Position numbers and translations under genes: made by a program
Origin: Neurospora tetrasperma FGSC 2508
Lineage: Eukaryota; Ascomycota; Sordariomycetes; Sordariales; Sordariaceae
Direction of reading: 5' to 3'
Assembly (NCBI RefSeq): GCF_000213175.1
Contig: NW_009799179.1
Span: forward strand, 1,547,392 to 1,611,391
Length of the DNA: 64,000 bases
Shown: positions 23,409 through 37,286 of the stretch, piece after piece
How the letters are laid out: each line of letters starts with the position of its first letter
Position numbering within the stretch: position 1 is the stretch's first letter
Notes under the pieces: generated by a model
What the model was told of the DNA's origin: nothing
The model's database searches: none
What the model saw: only the letters and a program-made list of their open reading frames with translations

Positions 23409-24899
23409 ATGTCCGACAAAAGCAATACCGCCCGAGTTCAACGGCCGTCGCTGTCCTCCAGCATGAGAAGCAGCTCCTACCTCCAGGAGCACCAGCAGTA
23501 CCGTGCCCCCAATAAGCCTGAGGGGCACTATGGCATCGACACGGTTGTCGAGGACATGAACGCGACATCGATCGCGACCTTGCCATCACCCATTATCCCT
23601 CCTAAGGGCGTCGCCCGCTTCAAGGGCATTCCTTCTCCTGAGCACCCGCCGACCATTGTCGAGAGTGGGCTGAGCCACGAACTCTCCCACCCCAACTGTA
23701 CCCCGGCTCCCGGCACCAGAAGCGACAAACTCGTCGCGACTCTCTACTACAAGTCCACGGCGCCGCGCATCTCCAATGCTATTCCTTCGCTCCAGCAGGC
23801 GTCCTCTCCGGCTGGGAGCCAGTCACCCAAGGGTCGCGCCGCCGACTCTGAGATACCCAGTAACATGGCCCCGACCAGCAGCCTCGACACATTCCCCCTC
23901 GAGCCGCCCACTGCCGAACCAGAACCTCTCGACCACCTCTACGGCTCCTACGTCTCGCCCATGTGCATCACCTCTTTCCTCCACCTCATGTCTAGCTTCC
24001 CGCTACCTCCCGGCGCTTCTGACCTGAACTCGGCCCACCGCTGCCTAAAGCTCGATCAGACCCCCGACCACCACCCACTCGTGGTCGAGTTGACTCTCTC
24101 TCCCGGCCCTTCGCTTGACTATCTCCCTCTTGCGGATCTGCGCAAGCACGAGCTTATTTACCGGTTCGAGCGCGAGTGGAACGTCGATGTCGCCCTGCGT
24201 GCCGACACTCTTTTCCGCAGGTATCCTCGCCTAGTCGTCTTCGATATGGACAGCACTCTTATCACACAGGAGGTTATCGATCTCCTCGCTGCGACTATCA
24301 AGGACCCGCCCGACCTTGCCGCCCGCGTTGCCGACATCACCCACCGCGCCATGTTGGGCGAGCTCGAATTTGATTCCGCCTTCCGCGAGCGCGTGAAGTT
24401 GCTCACTGGCCTCCCTGGCACCCTCTTCAACGATCTTCGTCCCGTTCTAGAGGTTACCAACGGCGTGCGGCCCCTATTGCGCGCCCTTAAGCGCCTTGGT
24501 GTCAAGACCGCCGTTCTCTCTGGCGGCTTCCTACCTCTGACGAGCTGGTTGGCTGGCGAGCTCGGCCTCGACTATGCGCATGCGAATGAGGTGGTTATTG
24601 ACGACGCGACTGGTCGTCTGACTGGTGAGGTAAAGGGTCGCATCGTCGGCGCGGAGCGCAAGCGCGAGCTGCTGATCGAGATTGCGGGTAAGGAGGGCAT
24701 TCCGTTGGATCAGGTGGTGGCGGTAGGAGACGGAGCGAACGATCTGCTCATGATGGATGCGGCCGGTCTGGGTGTCGCGTGGAACGCAAAGCCGAGGGTG
24801 CAGATGGAGGCGAGCGCGAGGCTGAATGGCGATAGCTTGCTTGATTTGCTTTACCTGTTTGGGTTCAACGACGAGGAGATTTCGCAGCTCATCCAGTAA
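23409..24899 (+). CDS. SER2: Phosphoserine phosphatase (SerB type, HAD superfamily)
   Basis: The enzyme removes phosphate from L-phosphoserine, the last step of serine synthesis. A single exon encodes 496 residues. The start chosen is the ATG at 23409, in the good context ACAACCATGT; the frame is open slightly further upstream but has no ATG. The N-terminal about 180 residues are Pro/Ser-rich and probably disordered. A regulatory-type segment (about 180-270) containing SPMCITSFLHLMSSF follows. The HAD domain carries motif I FDMDSTLITQEV (nucleophile Asp279 and Asp281), motif II in VLSGGFLPL, and motif III/IV in VVAVGDGANDLLMM. ITHRAMLGELEFDSAFRERV is the typical SerB cap. The protein is longer than the 309-residue yeast Ser2 because of the N-terminal extension, a form I expect in filamentous ascomycetes. 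Confidence 0.94.
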   Translation: MSDKSNTARVQRPSLSSSMRSSSYLQEHQQYRAPNKPEGHYGIDTVVEDMNATSIATLPSPIIPPKGVARFKGIPSPEHPPTIVESGLSHELSHPNCTPAPGTRSDKLVATLYYKSTAPRISNAIPSLQQASSPAGSQSPKGRAADSEIPSNMAPTSSLDTFPLEPPTAEPEPLDHLYGSYVSPMCITSFLHLMSSFPLPPGASDLNSAHRCLKLDQTPDHHPLVVELTLSPGPSLDYLPLADLRKHELIYRFEREWNVDVALRADTLFRRYPRLVVFDMDSTLITQEVIDLLAATIKDPPDLAARVADITHRAMLGELEFDSAFRERVKLLTGLPGTLFNDLRPVLEVTNGVRPLLRALKRLGVKTAVLSGGFLPLTSWLAGELGLDYAHANEVVIDDATGRLTGEVKGRIVGAERKRELLIEIAGKEGIPLDQVVAVGDGANDLLMMDAAGLGVAWNAKPRVQMEASARLNGDSLLDLLYLFGFNDEEISQLIQ

Positions 24900-27800
24900 A
24901 GGAGCTAGTGTGAGTCAGATGGGGAGTAATAACATACGATTGGGATGGGACAGCAGTCCTTAGAGGGGCCATGAGTCTATCATAACGGCCACGTACATGG
25001 TATGCCGATGGGAGTCTGGGATGGATATGGTTTCTTGGTATACGCGATACCTCCAAGTACATAGTCGAGAAAAGAAAAGATAAAATGGTTGGACACAGAG
25101 GACGGCATGATGATAATTATGAGTTAGTTAGGCGATAGGATAGAACGAGTATCAAAGTATGAAATGGTCCATCTTTTTGCCAGCTTTTTGTCAGCCAGTC
25201 TACATAATCTCATGGCAGTGCCTATACCGCAAGCAACTTCCTAGAACATGTCGATCAAATCTCGATCGGATCACGGAAACGCACCCCAAGTGGGTATGAC
25301 GTATGGTTACCGCAGGAGTGGGCAGGCTGCAGTGGACGCATTTTCTGGAACGTGGGTGTCTCCAGACCAGTTCGTGCCTGTGCGACGACTTTCGTCTATC
25401 AAGGTTCACGCGACTTGACCAACCGGAGATTGTTGGTTCTCTGCCAGAGGGACTAACCAGACTCGTTCACCTTTCCAAAACTAAGGGACTTTGTGCTTCA
25501 AGCTCGTACAGGCTTATGATAATCAAAACCTCGAGCAAATACGTCACATAATGGTTCGATAGGATGTGACTGGTTGAGGCAGAACAAGCCATCTTGTTAG
25601 AATTTGCAAGGTTTCTACGAGATGTTTTGGACATCTGATATATAGATAGACCTTAGTAGAATCTGGAAAAGAATGAACCATGTTACTTTTCGTAAGATGT
25701 AACTACTGTAGAATGAAGACTGTTTGACAGCTTGAATGCTTGTAGTGTCCGGTCCCAACACTACGATCCATTTTTCGAACATCGATAGACTCATGCTTTT
25801 GCTCAACATGTCCACTCGTGGTACGAATAAACGATAGCTATAGATATCTGGCACGTGAAAATGTGAATTCCTAGAAGTATTACATTTCAAACCAAAGTAA
25901 TCCAACTATTACATAGGAGTTCACACAGCATACGTGGCCACAATATAAGTTGATATGCTAATGTGTTGAAAATACTCGTCGTTGTTCGAGTCCTCGACTC
26001 AAAACTTCACAGCTTCAGTCGCAACTGGCAAATTCCAAGTTTCTTGACGACACGATGCCTCGTGTGATCGAGAACCCTCTGGAACACACCCACACATAGT
26101 TCATCCCAAGATGACTACCTACGACTGTTTGTAATTTGCCACCCAGGATCTGGGCCAATAGCTCATCTGAAACCAAAGGCAAGGGAATGCTCGGCGAGGA
26201 GTCCCCATGAGTGAGGACGAATTAGGAAACTTGACTTTTTTCTTCTTCGTTGATTCCTCATCGATGGCTTCAAGTAATGCTTTGACTGCGAAGATCAGGC
26301 ACTGATGACTATATTTTCTTTCTGGATTGACTTGCAGTACATTACAGTATAGTATCTGGATTCTTTGACCTCGTAGCTGACTACATATCGCCCCGTCTGA
26401 CGCCAATCACGACGTCTCACTGACTGTGGTGGATGTTTTCATGGTGAAGTCGAGGTGAACCTTAACGGGCACCTCATCTGTGGTTGCCGTGCCACCAGAG
26501 GCCACAAACAGGGGTCCGAGGCCTTGGGCGGCAAACCATCAGGTTACTGGGGTCTCGACGTAACCCACCGACAAGTCATCCAATCAGACCAATGGGGGAA
26601 AGAGGCGGGAGGAAGGACGAAACCTGAACCGTTACAGTTGTTGAAGGGTTTCCAACGGGCTTTTTGCGGGTGTATCGATTACGCAGTACACATGCAAAAG
26701 TCAAAAATGTGCCGGTTGTCGGCAGTAGGCAGGGCGGGGACAGCAATAAAAAAAGAGAAAAAAAAGAAAATGAAATCAGAGGTTCGCCCGTTCGGTGGAG
26801 GCGGAGGAGGAAGAACCCTCATGGCCAACAAAGGACAGGACCTGGTACGATTTGCGTGAAAGAAAAAGCTTAGTGTTGTCCACTTTGACATTTTGCCAAA
26901 CCCCACTTGATGGTGCTATTAAAACTCCGCAGACAGGGACAGATGTGCCGGAGAGCAACAAGGAATAAATTTTTCAGATAGCCCTAACCCCGGAACAACC
27001 AAGATCACGATTCTCACAAATCAGTAGGTTTCATTGGCGTTTGCATCCGTGTTCTCGTTGGTCTCGGTGAAGCTCGAGATATGACTCGGGCAACCACGAC
27101 GGGCGTCTCACATCAGACCGGGATGAATGGGGGCTTCTACGCCACCATTGGCCTATCTAGCTCAATGTCAAACAATCCAGACATGCTAGGCTGAGTGGCA
27201 TCGCATCTGACTACCAACGCAGCCGACAGCAAGGCATGGACAGCGTGCAGCACCGACCGAAAAAGCCATTTGTTCCCGGGAAGGGCAGGTGTCCAGGCCC
27301 GGCCCGGAACCAACGCATTGCGAGGGAGAGCCCTGGAGACGGGGGCAGCGGGCTGTGAAATGCGAAGTGAGAGAAGCATGATTCAAGACCCGAATGAGAT
27401 TCAAGAAAAGGCCGGACAGGGTGACATCCATGGCCACGCTTTCACAATATCTCAACGTCGACGTACGTAGATACATGGGAACGTTCGCGGTCAACAAGGT
27501 TGGAAAGCAGTACTGCCCTTGTGCGGCAACGCTGCGGGGTGTGCCTCACCAGCGAATCAAAAAATTTTGAGTCGCGCCGGCCGCTAGAGAAACTCGTTAG
27601 ATCCATTGTCGTTTCGCCTGTGGTTGGGCTGGAAGCTAGATGCGCCAAAGCCCAAACTGCATGAGCCCTTCACGGCTACGACGCAGGCGATCCCATGGAG
27701 TACCCTCATATCAATAATAACGTACATATCCACCGTGACCACTGAACTACACTAGTCTAAAGTGAAGCTTGTGGGTAGCGTAGGAAAAAAAAAATTTCAT

Positions 27801-28601
27801 CAACAGTCGCTTGTCCATATCGTTTCCGGCAGCACTCACCGCAAATGCGTGTGTAGCGAGGGGTGAAGGGTGAGGCGAAAGCCAGGGATCGGCATCGAGA
27901 CTCTATTGGAGGGGCAAACTGGTGCTTCACAACTCAGCAAATTCTCAGCCGAAAGGAGGGGCAGTGAAATAGAGGGGCAAGGCAGGCAGGCACCCAGTCG
28001 GAAGGGGAAAAGCTCACTACGTGTATAGGATGACCAATTGCAGCATACCAACAGTTGTTATCAGACTGGCTGATTTTTGCAAACTGAACCAGATCACCGT
28101 TTTTGTGTGCAATTTCTGATCAGACGAGATTTCGGTGATGGGTGCGATGAAGGCAACAAAATCACTCTGATAAATAGAAATCAGACGGTACATTTTCAAG
28201 AAAAATCCACTTTGGCTAGGGTAGTGTAGTAGTGAATGCGATTGAATAGCGTTTGAGGGGCTGTGAACGGTACCCAGCAAACAATAAGTCGGTACGTGAA
28301 GGGTCACGCATGGGACGGCAAGGCGCGGCATGAACAAGGGAGGTCAAAGTTTCGACGATTTTGAGGGCTAGCTCCACTTTTTCATTCCATTTTTTTTGTG
28401 CCCGGGCTCCTGCAGGCAGACCCGGCCCCATCAAGTCCATTTTTTTGCCCTCCCCACTGGACTTAAAATCTCAACCCTCCTCCAAACTATTTCAAGCTTT
28501 TCTTCCTCTTCCTCTCTTCGTCGGCATACCTGATTCAAGCAATCTCCTGCCACTTTCACATTTCTAGCGCAAAGTCGCCAGTCAGCACATCAACCGTCAA
28601 A
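24900..28601. other. Intergenic region upstream of EF-1alpha
   Basis: No gene is supportable across 3.7 kb. The left part is the 3' flank of the phosphatase gene. A/G-rich tracts occur at about 26750-26770 and an A9 tract at 27785-27795. The segment just before the EF-1alpha start (about 28380-28560) is pyrimidine-rich, including TTTTCTTCCTCTTCCTCTC near 28498, as is common for highly expressed fungal ribosomal-protein and elongation-factor promoters and leaders. No TATA box is clear. Confidence 0.5.
28440..28560 (+). promoter_or_regulatory. Pyrimidine-rich promoter/leader of the EF-1alpha gene
   Basis: On the coding strand this stretch holds successive C/T runs ending 40-60 nt before the start codon. 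Such C/T blocks commonly mark transcription initiation regions of strongly expressed fungal genes. The exact transcription start cannot be placed from sequence. Confidence 0.45.
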
Positions 28602-30376
<1,775 letters not shown>

Positions 30377-30607
30377 ATTATTTCTTCTTGACCAAGCAAA
30401 AAACTTACGAATCTCCTTGCGTTGCATGAGCACTCGGTTGTTTTGGGCACAATGATGAGAGGCTTGGTCTGGGATTTTACGACGGATACAAAACCTCCTG
30501 TGCTGAGGACAAGATAGAGGCTAGATAATGACTACAAAATGATGATTCCCCATGAACAAGCAACACAAACGTCCCCTTCTGTGCTTTCTTGCTGTGTCGT
30601 GCTCTTG

Positions 30608-30665
30608 TTCTCCACCTATTCGAGGTCTCCACCTTCTCCACCTATTCGAGGTCTCCACCTTCTCC
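30608..30665. repeat. 26-bp tandem repeat, about 2.2 copies, downstream of EF-1alpha
   Basis: The unit TCTCCACCTATTCGAGGTC plus seven further bases repeats with period 26 and no mismatch between copies. It lies about 230 nt past the stop codon, so may be in the 3' UTR or just beyond it. Each unit also contains CTCCACCT twice. Confidence 0.85.
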
Positions 30666-31556
30666 TTCTGTTTCGGCCTTCTTCGTCTACTGGCTATGCA
30701 TTTGTTAACAGTTTGTTGGTTGCCTGCACACCTACATCAATGATCTTTCTGCACATTCATACCTCCGTGTTGGTCATATATTTGGATTCCTTGCGCGCCC
30801 ATCGTCGATCTCGTTCGTCTCGCCTATCTCCCAGTGATTCACTGAACATCCGAAGTCTTCTGTATAACTGTAAACAGCTTGTCGAACCATGGTTTGTCAA
30901 GTACATCTACTGACGCTCGCTGATACATCTCCTGTCTCCTTTTTACTGTCACCTTTTCACTCTTAGATTTGTCAGGCATATCGGGACGTCCTGTGCTCTC
31001 CTTAGTCGGAGTCGACCTTCGTATTGTTTATTTTGCTGCAATTCCAATGAACAACTGATGGTAGCAATTTGCTGTTCCAATCGATGTTGTCATCTGCGAA
31101 ACGCTCTGCAGATCATTTCCTGGCTTCCGATGTCTTATTTTACTCAATTACTCTCTTCTACCGAGTCTCCATGTGTTGATCAAACCCTCATCTCGATGTT
31201 GTTACCTTGTTTGTTGAGCTTTACCACCATTCCGTGCTTCAGTTGTTCAATTGGGCACGGCAGTCATTACTCGATCAACCAGGGAAAAGATACATATAGC
31301 ATAAAGAGAAGCCTAGCAAAGTATATGTGCAACGTCATCGGATATCCTTTCTTCTCTTCCTTCAGTCATTGTTCCTCCCAAGGCCCAGACTGGGCGTGTT
31401 GCAACTCCCGGTGGACAGGGTACTGCTATCTCACCAGCTAGGAAAGGGGTATTTCTAGGCGAAGAGGGATGGGAGAGCGTGCCCATGAGAAGATGAAACT
31501 ATCTATCTATGAATGATGCAGCTACGGCTCATTATATTTGCGGGTTATGTTTCCTT

Positions 31557-31577
31557 CCCCCCCCCCCCCCCCCCCCC
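31557..31577. repeat. Homopolymer run of 21 C
   Basis: There are 21 consecutive C residues in the sequence as given. The true length is uncertain because such runs are prone to sequencing error. No gene overlaps it. Confidence 0.8.
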
Positions 31578-32328
31578 ATTATCACTCCTTTTATTGTCGT
31601 CATGAACAGGTAGGTGGATTGAAGATGTAGGTTGGGAAGACATGTGGACATTGCACTGCAATCATAGAACTTGATCAGATGCGGTTTCCGATTTTCACTA
31701 TCATGAGACATGACCAGTGATTAATTTCTAGTTTTCTAAGCGCCTTCGACGTTCTACTCAACTATGATGATGACGAAGATGGGCCTTGAGATGCTTGATG
31801 GTCACGGTTTCTGTCGATTTGTTCTTTGTTTGCAGCTTGCTAAAGAATGTGAAAGATATAGGCAACTGTGTATATTTACTGTAGAGGAAATGGAGTTTGA
31901 TGACTTGTAATGGGAATCGGAGTTGCGTACAAGCTTGAGATTTTTGCACAAATTGGCGTTGCTTGGGACGCTATGTGTCTGCTGAGATGATGGTTTTAAG
32001 CCATGGAATTAATTGCGTTTTTCAACAATTAGTGTGAATATAATACGTGGTGAGTATGCATATCTTAGAATGGTTGATCAACACAAGTGTTGCTGTTATG
32101 TGCATTGCATTTATCTTGACATCATATCTTATCCCAGGAGATATTTCCTCCACCCGTCTAACCGTTCCGTATCTGAACTCGAACATCTTACACAATTCAT
32201 ACAGCTATTGGATTCCCTGTTGTACCAATTTTTGATAAAACCATGCCAGAACAAATTGAAGATCGCTCCGTTCCACACAAATCCCAAGGCCCTTTTCCCT
32301 TTTGCCGTTTAGTTTTTTTCCAACCCCG

Positions 32329-32367
32329 TATATATATATATATATGTATACATATGTGTGTGTGTGT
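32329..32367. repeat. Compound (TA)n / (GT)n microsatellite
   Basis: A TA run at about 32329-32345 is followed by GTATACAT and then a GT run to about 32367. It lies 30-70 nt beyond the SLS1 stop, in its 3' flank. Confidence 0.8.
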
Positions 32368-32400
32368 TTCGACACAACTCATCACTCCACACAACTAAGA

Positions 32401-35400
32401 TTACCTCCCTTGCCAAGCAGGTGGTGCTCTGCCGCTGACAATATCCTCAACAACATCCAGGAACGCATTGAGATGCTTGGGGTCGTTACCGTCCCAGGGA
32501 TCAGAGTCATCAACGACCGACTCCTCTCCATCCTTCCTTTGGAGAGGAGGTAGCTCATCTAGCCACTCATCCTTCTTGATCTCCTCTTCGAGAGCACTCT
32601 TGAACTCTTGCTTTCCTGGAGCACCAGGGTCGCGGCCCTCCATATCCTCGAGATCAAGGTTATTGAGCTCATCCGCTGCTTCCTGTGCGGCGGCGGATCG
32701 GCTGGCCTTCTTCATCCCCGAAACAGACTCTTTGTCCGACTCAAGGAGCTCACGAAATTCTGCCTCATCAAGCGTGATGCCAGACTTCCAGTTAATTCCC
32801 CTTTCTTCAGGGGTGACGGGCTTAAGGTGGCCTTGCGACATATGCCCGTTGAGGGGAGTAATGGTAGCACTGCCGCCAGGCACAGCAGTGGGGTCAAGTT
32901 TGGCGGCTTCGCCAAGGTTGGGAGGAAGAGGACCCTTTCTGAGCTCCTGAAGATTATTGGGACCAAGTGCTCGGGTCACCTCGGCACGAACTGCATCCAC
33001 GGAGAGCTCGGCGTACTTGCCACCGCGCTGACCAGCCTCAATGGATCGGTACGTGGCAGTGAAACCCTTGTAATCGGCTGCCACGCGCCTATGGATCTCC
33101 ATACCCGCGAAGAGATACTTAACGGGAACGTCTTCTTCGTCAATACTTCTGGTAGATGGCCCGGACAAGAGGCGCTTAGGTAGTGGCAATGCTTCGATCG
33201 AAGATGGGGTCTTGAGCTTTCCATCCCAAGGACGCAAGTCCGATTTCTTCACGAATTCAACGATAGGTCCGCACTCGCCTATGCTTCTGACGTCCATGGT
33301 ATAATGGCGGCGCTGCTTGAGTCGGACATCGATTGGCGAACTGGGACAAATGACGTCTCCTGTGAAAGACTCAGTGATGGCGCGAAGAGAGCTGAAACCC
33401 TTGATCTCGCGATGGTCAGCTTCAAGAACCAGCTCTAGGTCGGGAGCAGACGTGGCCTTGATGGGACCGGGCTGCTCCGGGGCAGGTACGAAGCGCATGA
33501 CGATATCAGAGTGGTAGAGTCCCTGAGTCTTGAGGTTGTTGGCGAACTTTAGTTCAGAAATCGGAGGGAGCACAGGCATGAAGGTTCGGCTGAGAGAAGT
33601 ATCGAGACGGCTTGGGAAGCCAGAGGTGGAAGCCGACCCGGCAATACGGCTACGCTGGGCTTGCGCCGGGTCCGGCGATCGAGACGCAGCATGGAGGACA
33701 TGGCCGAAAATGGCACGGGTATCTGTCTCCGGTACTTCCGACCACCCCTTCGCGCTCTGGCCCGTGTGCAACTCGGGGAATGAAGCCTCGAGCTGCCGAT
33801 GGCGAGGTGCTTCCTTAGCCAGGTTGAGTGGGTGTGGAAGAATATCGGGGGGTATCTTTACGCCTGTAGAGGAAGATCCTGCCTTGGGCACCGCCGCGAT
33901 CCACCTCGCCCACAGCTTGATCCGTTCCTGCCAGGGGAGCTTCGGTTGACAGTTGGGCTCGACAAGGTAGCGGCCGCTTTCTGTCGCGGAAGGGGGAAGG
34001 GTCAGGGTAATATGCTCGGTACGCGGCTTCTGGCCAAAAGCAACAAGAAGGAAGCGTAGGACAATGTCGGCCATGTTCTCCAAGGTTTCGTTCCGCCCAG
34101 GCATGTCAACCCAGGTAACATTAATCTGATAATAGTCGAAAACGGTAAGCACTTGGCCGAGGAGTAAGGAAGATGGTACACCGGCAACTTACCTTGTCAC
34201 CCGCTGGGTCGAGGCGAACCACAGAGTGAGTAACATCACCTACTGACTTAAGAACTGCTGGGTTCTTGGCCTGTTTGGTAACGAGACTAAGGTCAAGGCT
34301 GATGGTCTTTGCATGCTCGAGAACTCTGTTGACTTCAGAAAGAACGAGTTCACTCATGGCCTTTGGCGCGTTGATACAAATCGCGTTACTCGAAGGAATG
34401 AGTTCGATCTTCTGACCAGCAATCAGGGAATTTCGCGAAATATCGGCGAGCCATCTCCTCGATCCAACTGGCATTTTGAGTAAGGGTTAGTTACGATTTG
34501 GCAAGAATGCTGACCAGGAATTTACGTACGCATCAAAAGTGAAAACTCGGTATCACGCAGACTCACGACCAAGTGGCCTTGGCCGTCAATGATATCGTGG
34601 GAAGCCAGCTCCCAGCACTCAAGCATAATCCGCAGGGCAAGCTTCTGCTTCGGCTTTGTGTCCGAACCGTAGTATCCGCGCAACGTAGGGTGTCTGTAGT
34701 CGTAGGGCGTCATGGCGCCCTCAACGGCGGGAATCCAAGGATAGCGCCTGACGATCCAAGGGGGATCCTCTGCAAGGGGCTTCGACAGCACTTGTTGGGC
34801 TTCCGCATGATGGATAAGATATTGTTCCAGTTGCCGACTGGTAAAGCTTGTGTAAAGCGTCTCCAAGAGCTCCGCGAACTGCTTTCCGGTAAGGACAGCC
34901 TCTTCAGGCCGGAGTTCCTGTATGTTCTCGAGAATTTCCTCCTCCACGGGATACAGATCATGTTTCTCCAAAGACTCCTCAAGATCAACCACGGCGGCAT
35001 GCGCAGGAGCTGGCGTAACCTGTGGTGTTTGGCGCTTACTCAGTTTGCCTCGACTGCGAAGGACAACCACTTGCGAGGGCTTCCCTAACATGCCGACAGT
35101 TAGGTCTTCCTGCTTGACAGCCATCCTCTGACCCTTGTGCCTGACCAACGTCTCCTGTTTCCTTTCTCTTCTTTCCGCCGGCGAGTATCTTATTATATTG
35201 GGCCCCTGTGCTCCATCGCCATGTTGAGTGCCATTTTCGGTGCTAGATGAAGCGGTCTCTTCTTCCCGGTTGCTCTGGAGCTCGCTGTCGACGGCATCGA
35301 AGCCCTGAATGATTTGTCTGGTTATATCCGCCGGGTCCGCACGACCCTGATCGGCCGTGCCGTGGAAGGGTTCTGGATTGAATAGGTCATGTTTTCGGTT

Positions 35401-35649
35401 CGGTTCGTCAGGCGCATCGGTTCCCTTGCTACGTTGCCTGCTGGTCTCGGCGGCATCGGCTCGGTCTGAGGTATAGTGCCGTCTGTTGGCAAAGGGTGCA
35501 GCAGGAGTGGGAGTAACAGCGGCGGCGCGCGTTGCCGTTGGTGGTTCAAATGGTAGCGGCCTTCTGGTCGTCAAGGTGGTTGCGGCACCGGCGAGTTGCA
35601 AGCGGCATCGCAGGCAAACAAAGCTGCCGCCGACCTTTCGACTGAGCAT
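32401..35649 (-). CDS. SLS1: Mitochondrial inner-membrane expression regulator SLS1 family protein
   Basis: In yeast, Sls1 is an inner-membrane protein facing the matrix that links mitochondrial transcription (with Rpo41/Nam1) to translation. The model is 1039 residues from three exons (minus): 35649-34530, 34467-34193 and 34125-32401. The donors are GTACGT and GTAAGT. The N-terminus MLSRKVGGSFVCLRCRLQLAG is basic and hydrophobic with no early acidic residue, as in mitochondrial presequences. LGKPSQVVVLRSRGKLSKR (about 175-195) and the Trp-rich DPPWIVRRYPWIPAVEGA segment followed by LRGYYGSDTKPKQKL are typical of the SLS1 N-terminal domain. KH-like segments follow. The C-terminal about 150 residues are acidic and low complexity. 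The start is the first ATG; it is directly preceded by TTTCAG, so a 5' UTR intron ending there is possible. Fungal SLS1 proteins are longer than the yeast one. The family call is by motif recall. Confidence 0.82.
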
Positions 35650-36136
35650 CTGAAACAAAATGGGAAGAAAAGACCAAGTATAACAAGAGGAATACAACAC
35701 GCTATACTTTCCCAAATCACTTCACAACATCTCAATGGCGATCGGGATGGGTGGAGGACTCTTGCCGGCAACATCGAGGCCGGGCGACTGATGAATTTTA
35801 GGTGGGGCGCGAATCTCTGATCGCAACCTCCCGGCAGGCAAGGACCCTGCATGTGCTGCATACCAGACGCGACCTGGCGCGACTTACTGCATGCAACTTC
35901 ACTGACACCATTTACGTAGTGTACATCTGACAACTTGAACAGGACCTTGCGATTTCCCCTCATTCCTTGCCCCTCCAGATAACAGGACAGTACTTGATTA
36001 CTAAAATACCTGTGCTACTCATCATTTGAGCCTCGCACCACGTCTTGTCTCAAGTCAACATACGATCACTCTATCTCTTGAAGCATTCGCATCGCACCCA
36101 TTGCACACTCAGCATTTGTGGGGTGGACCGGAGATC
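35650..36136. promoter_or_regulatory. Divergent promoter region between SLS1 and NSE3
   Basis: The two start codons are 487 nt apart on opposite strands, so this short interval must carry both promoters and 5' leaders. I see no obvious TATA element. A candidate acceptor (TTTCAG) abuts the SLS1 ATG. Confidence 0.55.
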
Positions 36137-37286
36137 ATGCCACCAACACAGCGCCAGCGCCGACAGGTACGGGATATATGGCACAGAACATTGCCAACCA
36201 CCATATTGGATTCGGAGTGAACTAACAAGCGCAATTTATAGGCCGCCGAGTCCGATGAAGACGAAGATGTCCATCAACGCCTCGACAGCCCCGCGGACGA
36301 CGGAAATTCTGAGGTGGACCACATGCACGGTGTCGAGCGAGGCGAGACAAGCCAGCTCATCAAGAAGCTGGTGCGATATGCCCTCGCTTGCGAATACTCC
36401 AGAACACCGATCCGCAGAGACGGCATCAAAGAAAGAGTCCTCGGTATCCACGGTCGGGAGTTTAAGAAGGTGTTTGCTGGGGCCCAGAAGCAGCTGCGAG
36501 CTACATTTGGCATGGAGATGGTCGAGCTGCCCACCAAGGACAGGAACCTTTTGACGGTTGAGCAGAAGAGAAAAGGTGTATTCACGGCCTGTAGTCAAGT
36601 TGTCTTTCTCTCTCAAGATCTGCTAACTTCTTTCGTGTTTCTCAGCCACGAAATCCCAGAGTCAGAAGGAGCCCACATCAAACTCTTACATGCTCGTTTC
36701 GGTCTTGCCCGAGTGCCTCAGAGTTCCCGACATCATCGCCCCGTCCAAAGTCCAGTCGGCTGATGGCGAAGCTGCATATATCGGTATCTACACAATGCTC
36801 ATTGCCATCATCACACTCAGTGGTGGCGAGCTAAGTGATCCGCGCCTGCGACGATACCTCACCCGTCTCAATGCGGCCGAGAACATGCCAAGTTCCAACC
36901 CCAACAACGAAAATGCGCCGAGCGAGAAAACCGAGCTAGTCCTCCAGCGTATGACTAAGCAGGGTTACCTTGTGAGGGTTGCGGACAACAAAAATGCGGG
37001 AGACGACGATGCGATTACCTGGCACGTTGGGCCTCGTGGCAAGGTGGAAGTGGACAATGAAGCCATTGCTGCCGTGGTCCGAGAAGTCTATGGCGGCGGC
37101 CGACCAAACGAGGATCTGGAGAGGAAGCTCCAAGCTAGTTTGAAGGTGAAGGAGAGGAAGCCGCCAAGGTCAGCAGCGGCGGATCGAGCTCCGGCCACAA
37201 TCCAAGAGGATGAGGAAGAGGAAGACGCGGAAGGAAACGACGAGCCGGAGCCCGGCCCGAGTACTAGACGAGGAAGACGGGGGTAG
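36137..37286 (+). CDS. NSE3: SMC5-SMC6 complex subunit Nse3 (MAGE-domain protein)
   Basis: Nse3 forms the Nse1-Nse3-Nse4 subcomplex that binds DNA and bridges Smc5/Smc6 heads in homologous recombination repair. Three exons (36137-36166, 36242-36575, 36646-37286) encode 334 residues. The second donor is the weaker GTGTAT. The MAGE homology domain starts with SQLIKKLVRYALACEYSRTPIRRDGIKERVL, and continues with GREFKKVFAGAQKQLRATFGMEMVEL. The second winged helix contains IYTMLIAIITLSGGELSDPRLRRYL, followed by KQGYLVRV and the TWHVGPRGKVEV signature, all typical of MAGE/Nse3. The first about 50 residues are acidic and polar, and the C-terminal about 45 residues are a Lys/Glu/Pro low-complexity tail. 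The length is normal for filamentous fungi. Confidence 0.93.

Larger units (their letters stand above)
30377..32400. other. Shared 3' flank of EF-1alpha and SLS1
   Basis: The two genes converge here. The interval holds a tandem 26-bp repeat at 30608-30665, a run of 21 C at 31557-31577, and adjoining (TA)n and (GT)n microsatellites at about 32329-32367. No gene is recognised; open frames of up to about 127 codons are Ser/Leu/Cys-rich chance frames. Confidence 0.5.

Noticed and set aside
20108-24899. A sulfur/serine gene cluster under shared control
   Set aside because: PAPS reductase and phosphoserine phosphatase are divergent and 2.4 kb apart, both are ordinary housekeeping genes, and no shared regulatory site was seen.
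35650-35715. Longer N-terminus for SLS1
   Set aside because: The frame upstream of 35649 has only a TTG near its beginning, and the ATG at 35649 gives a good mitochondrial presequence.
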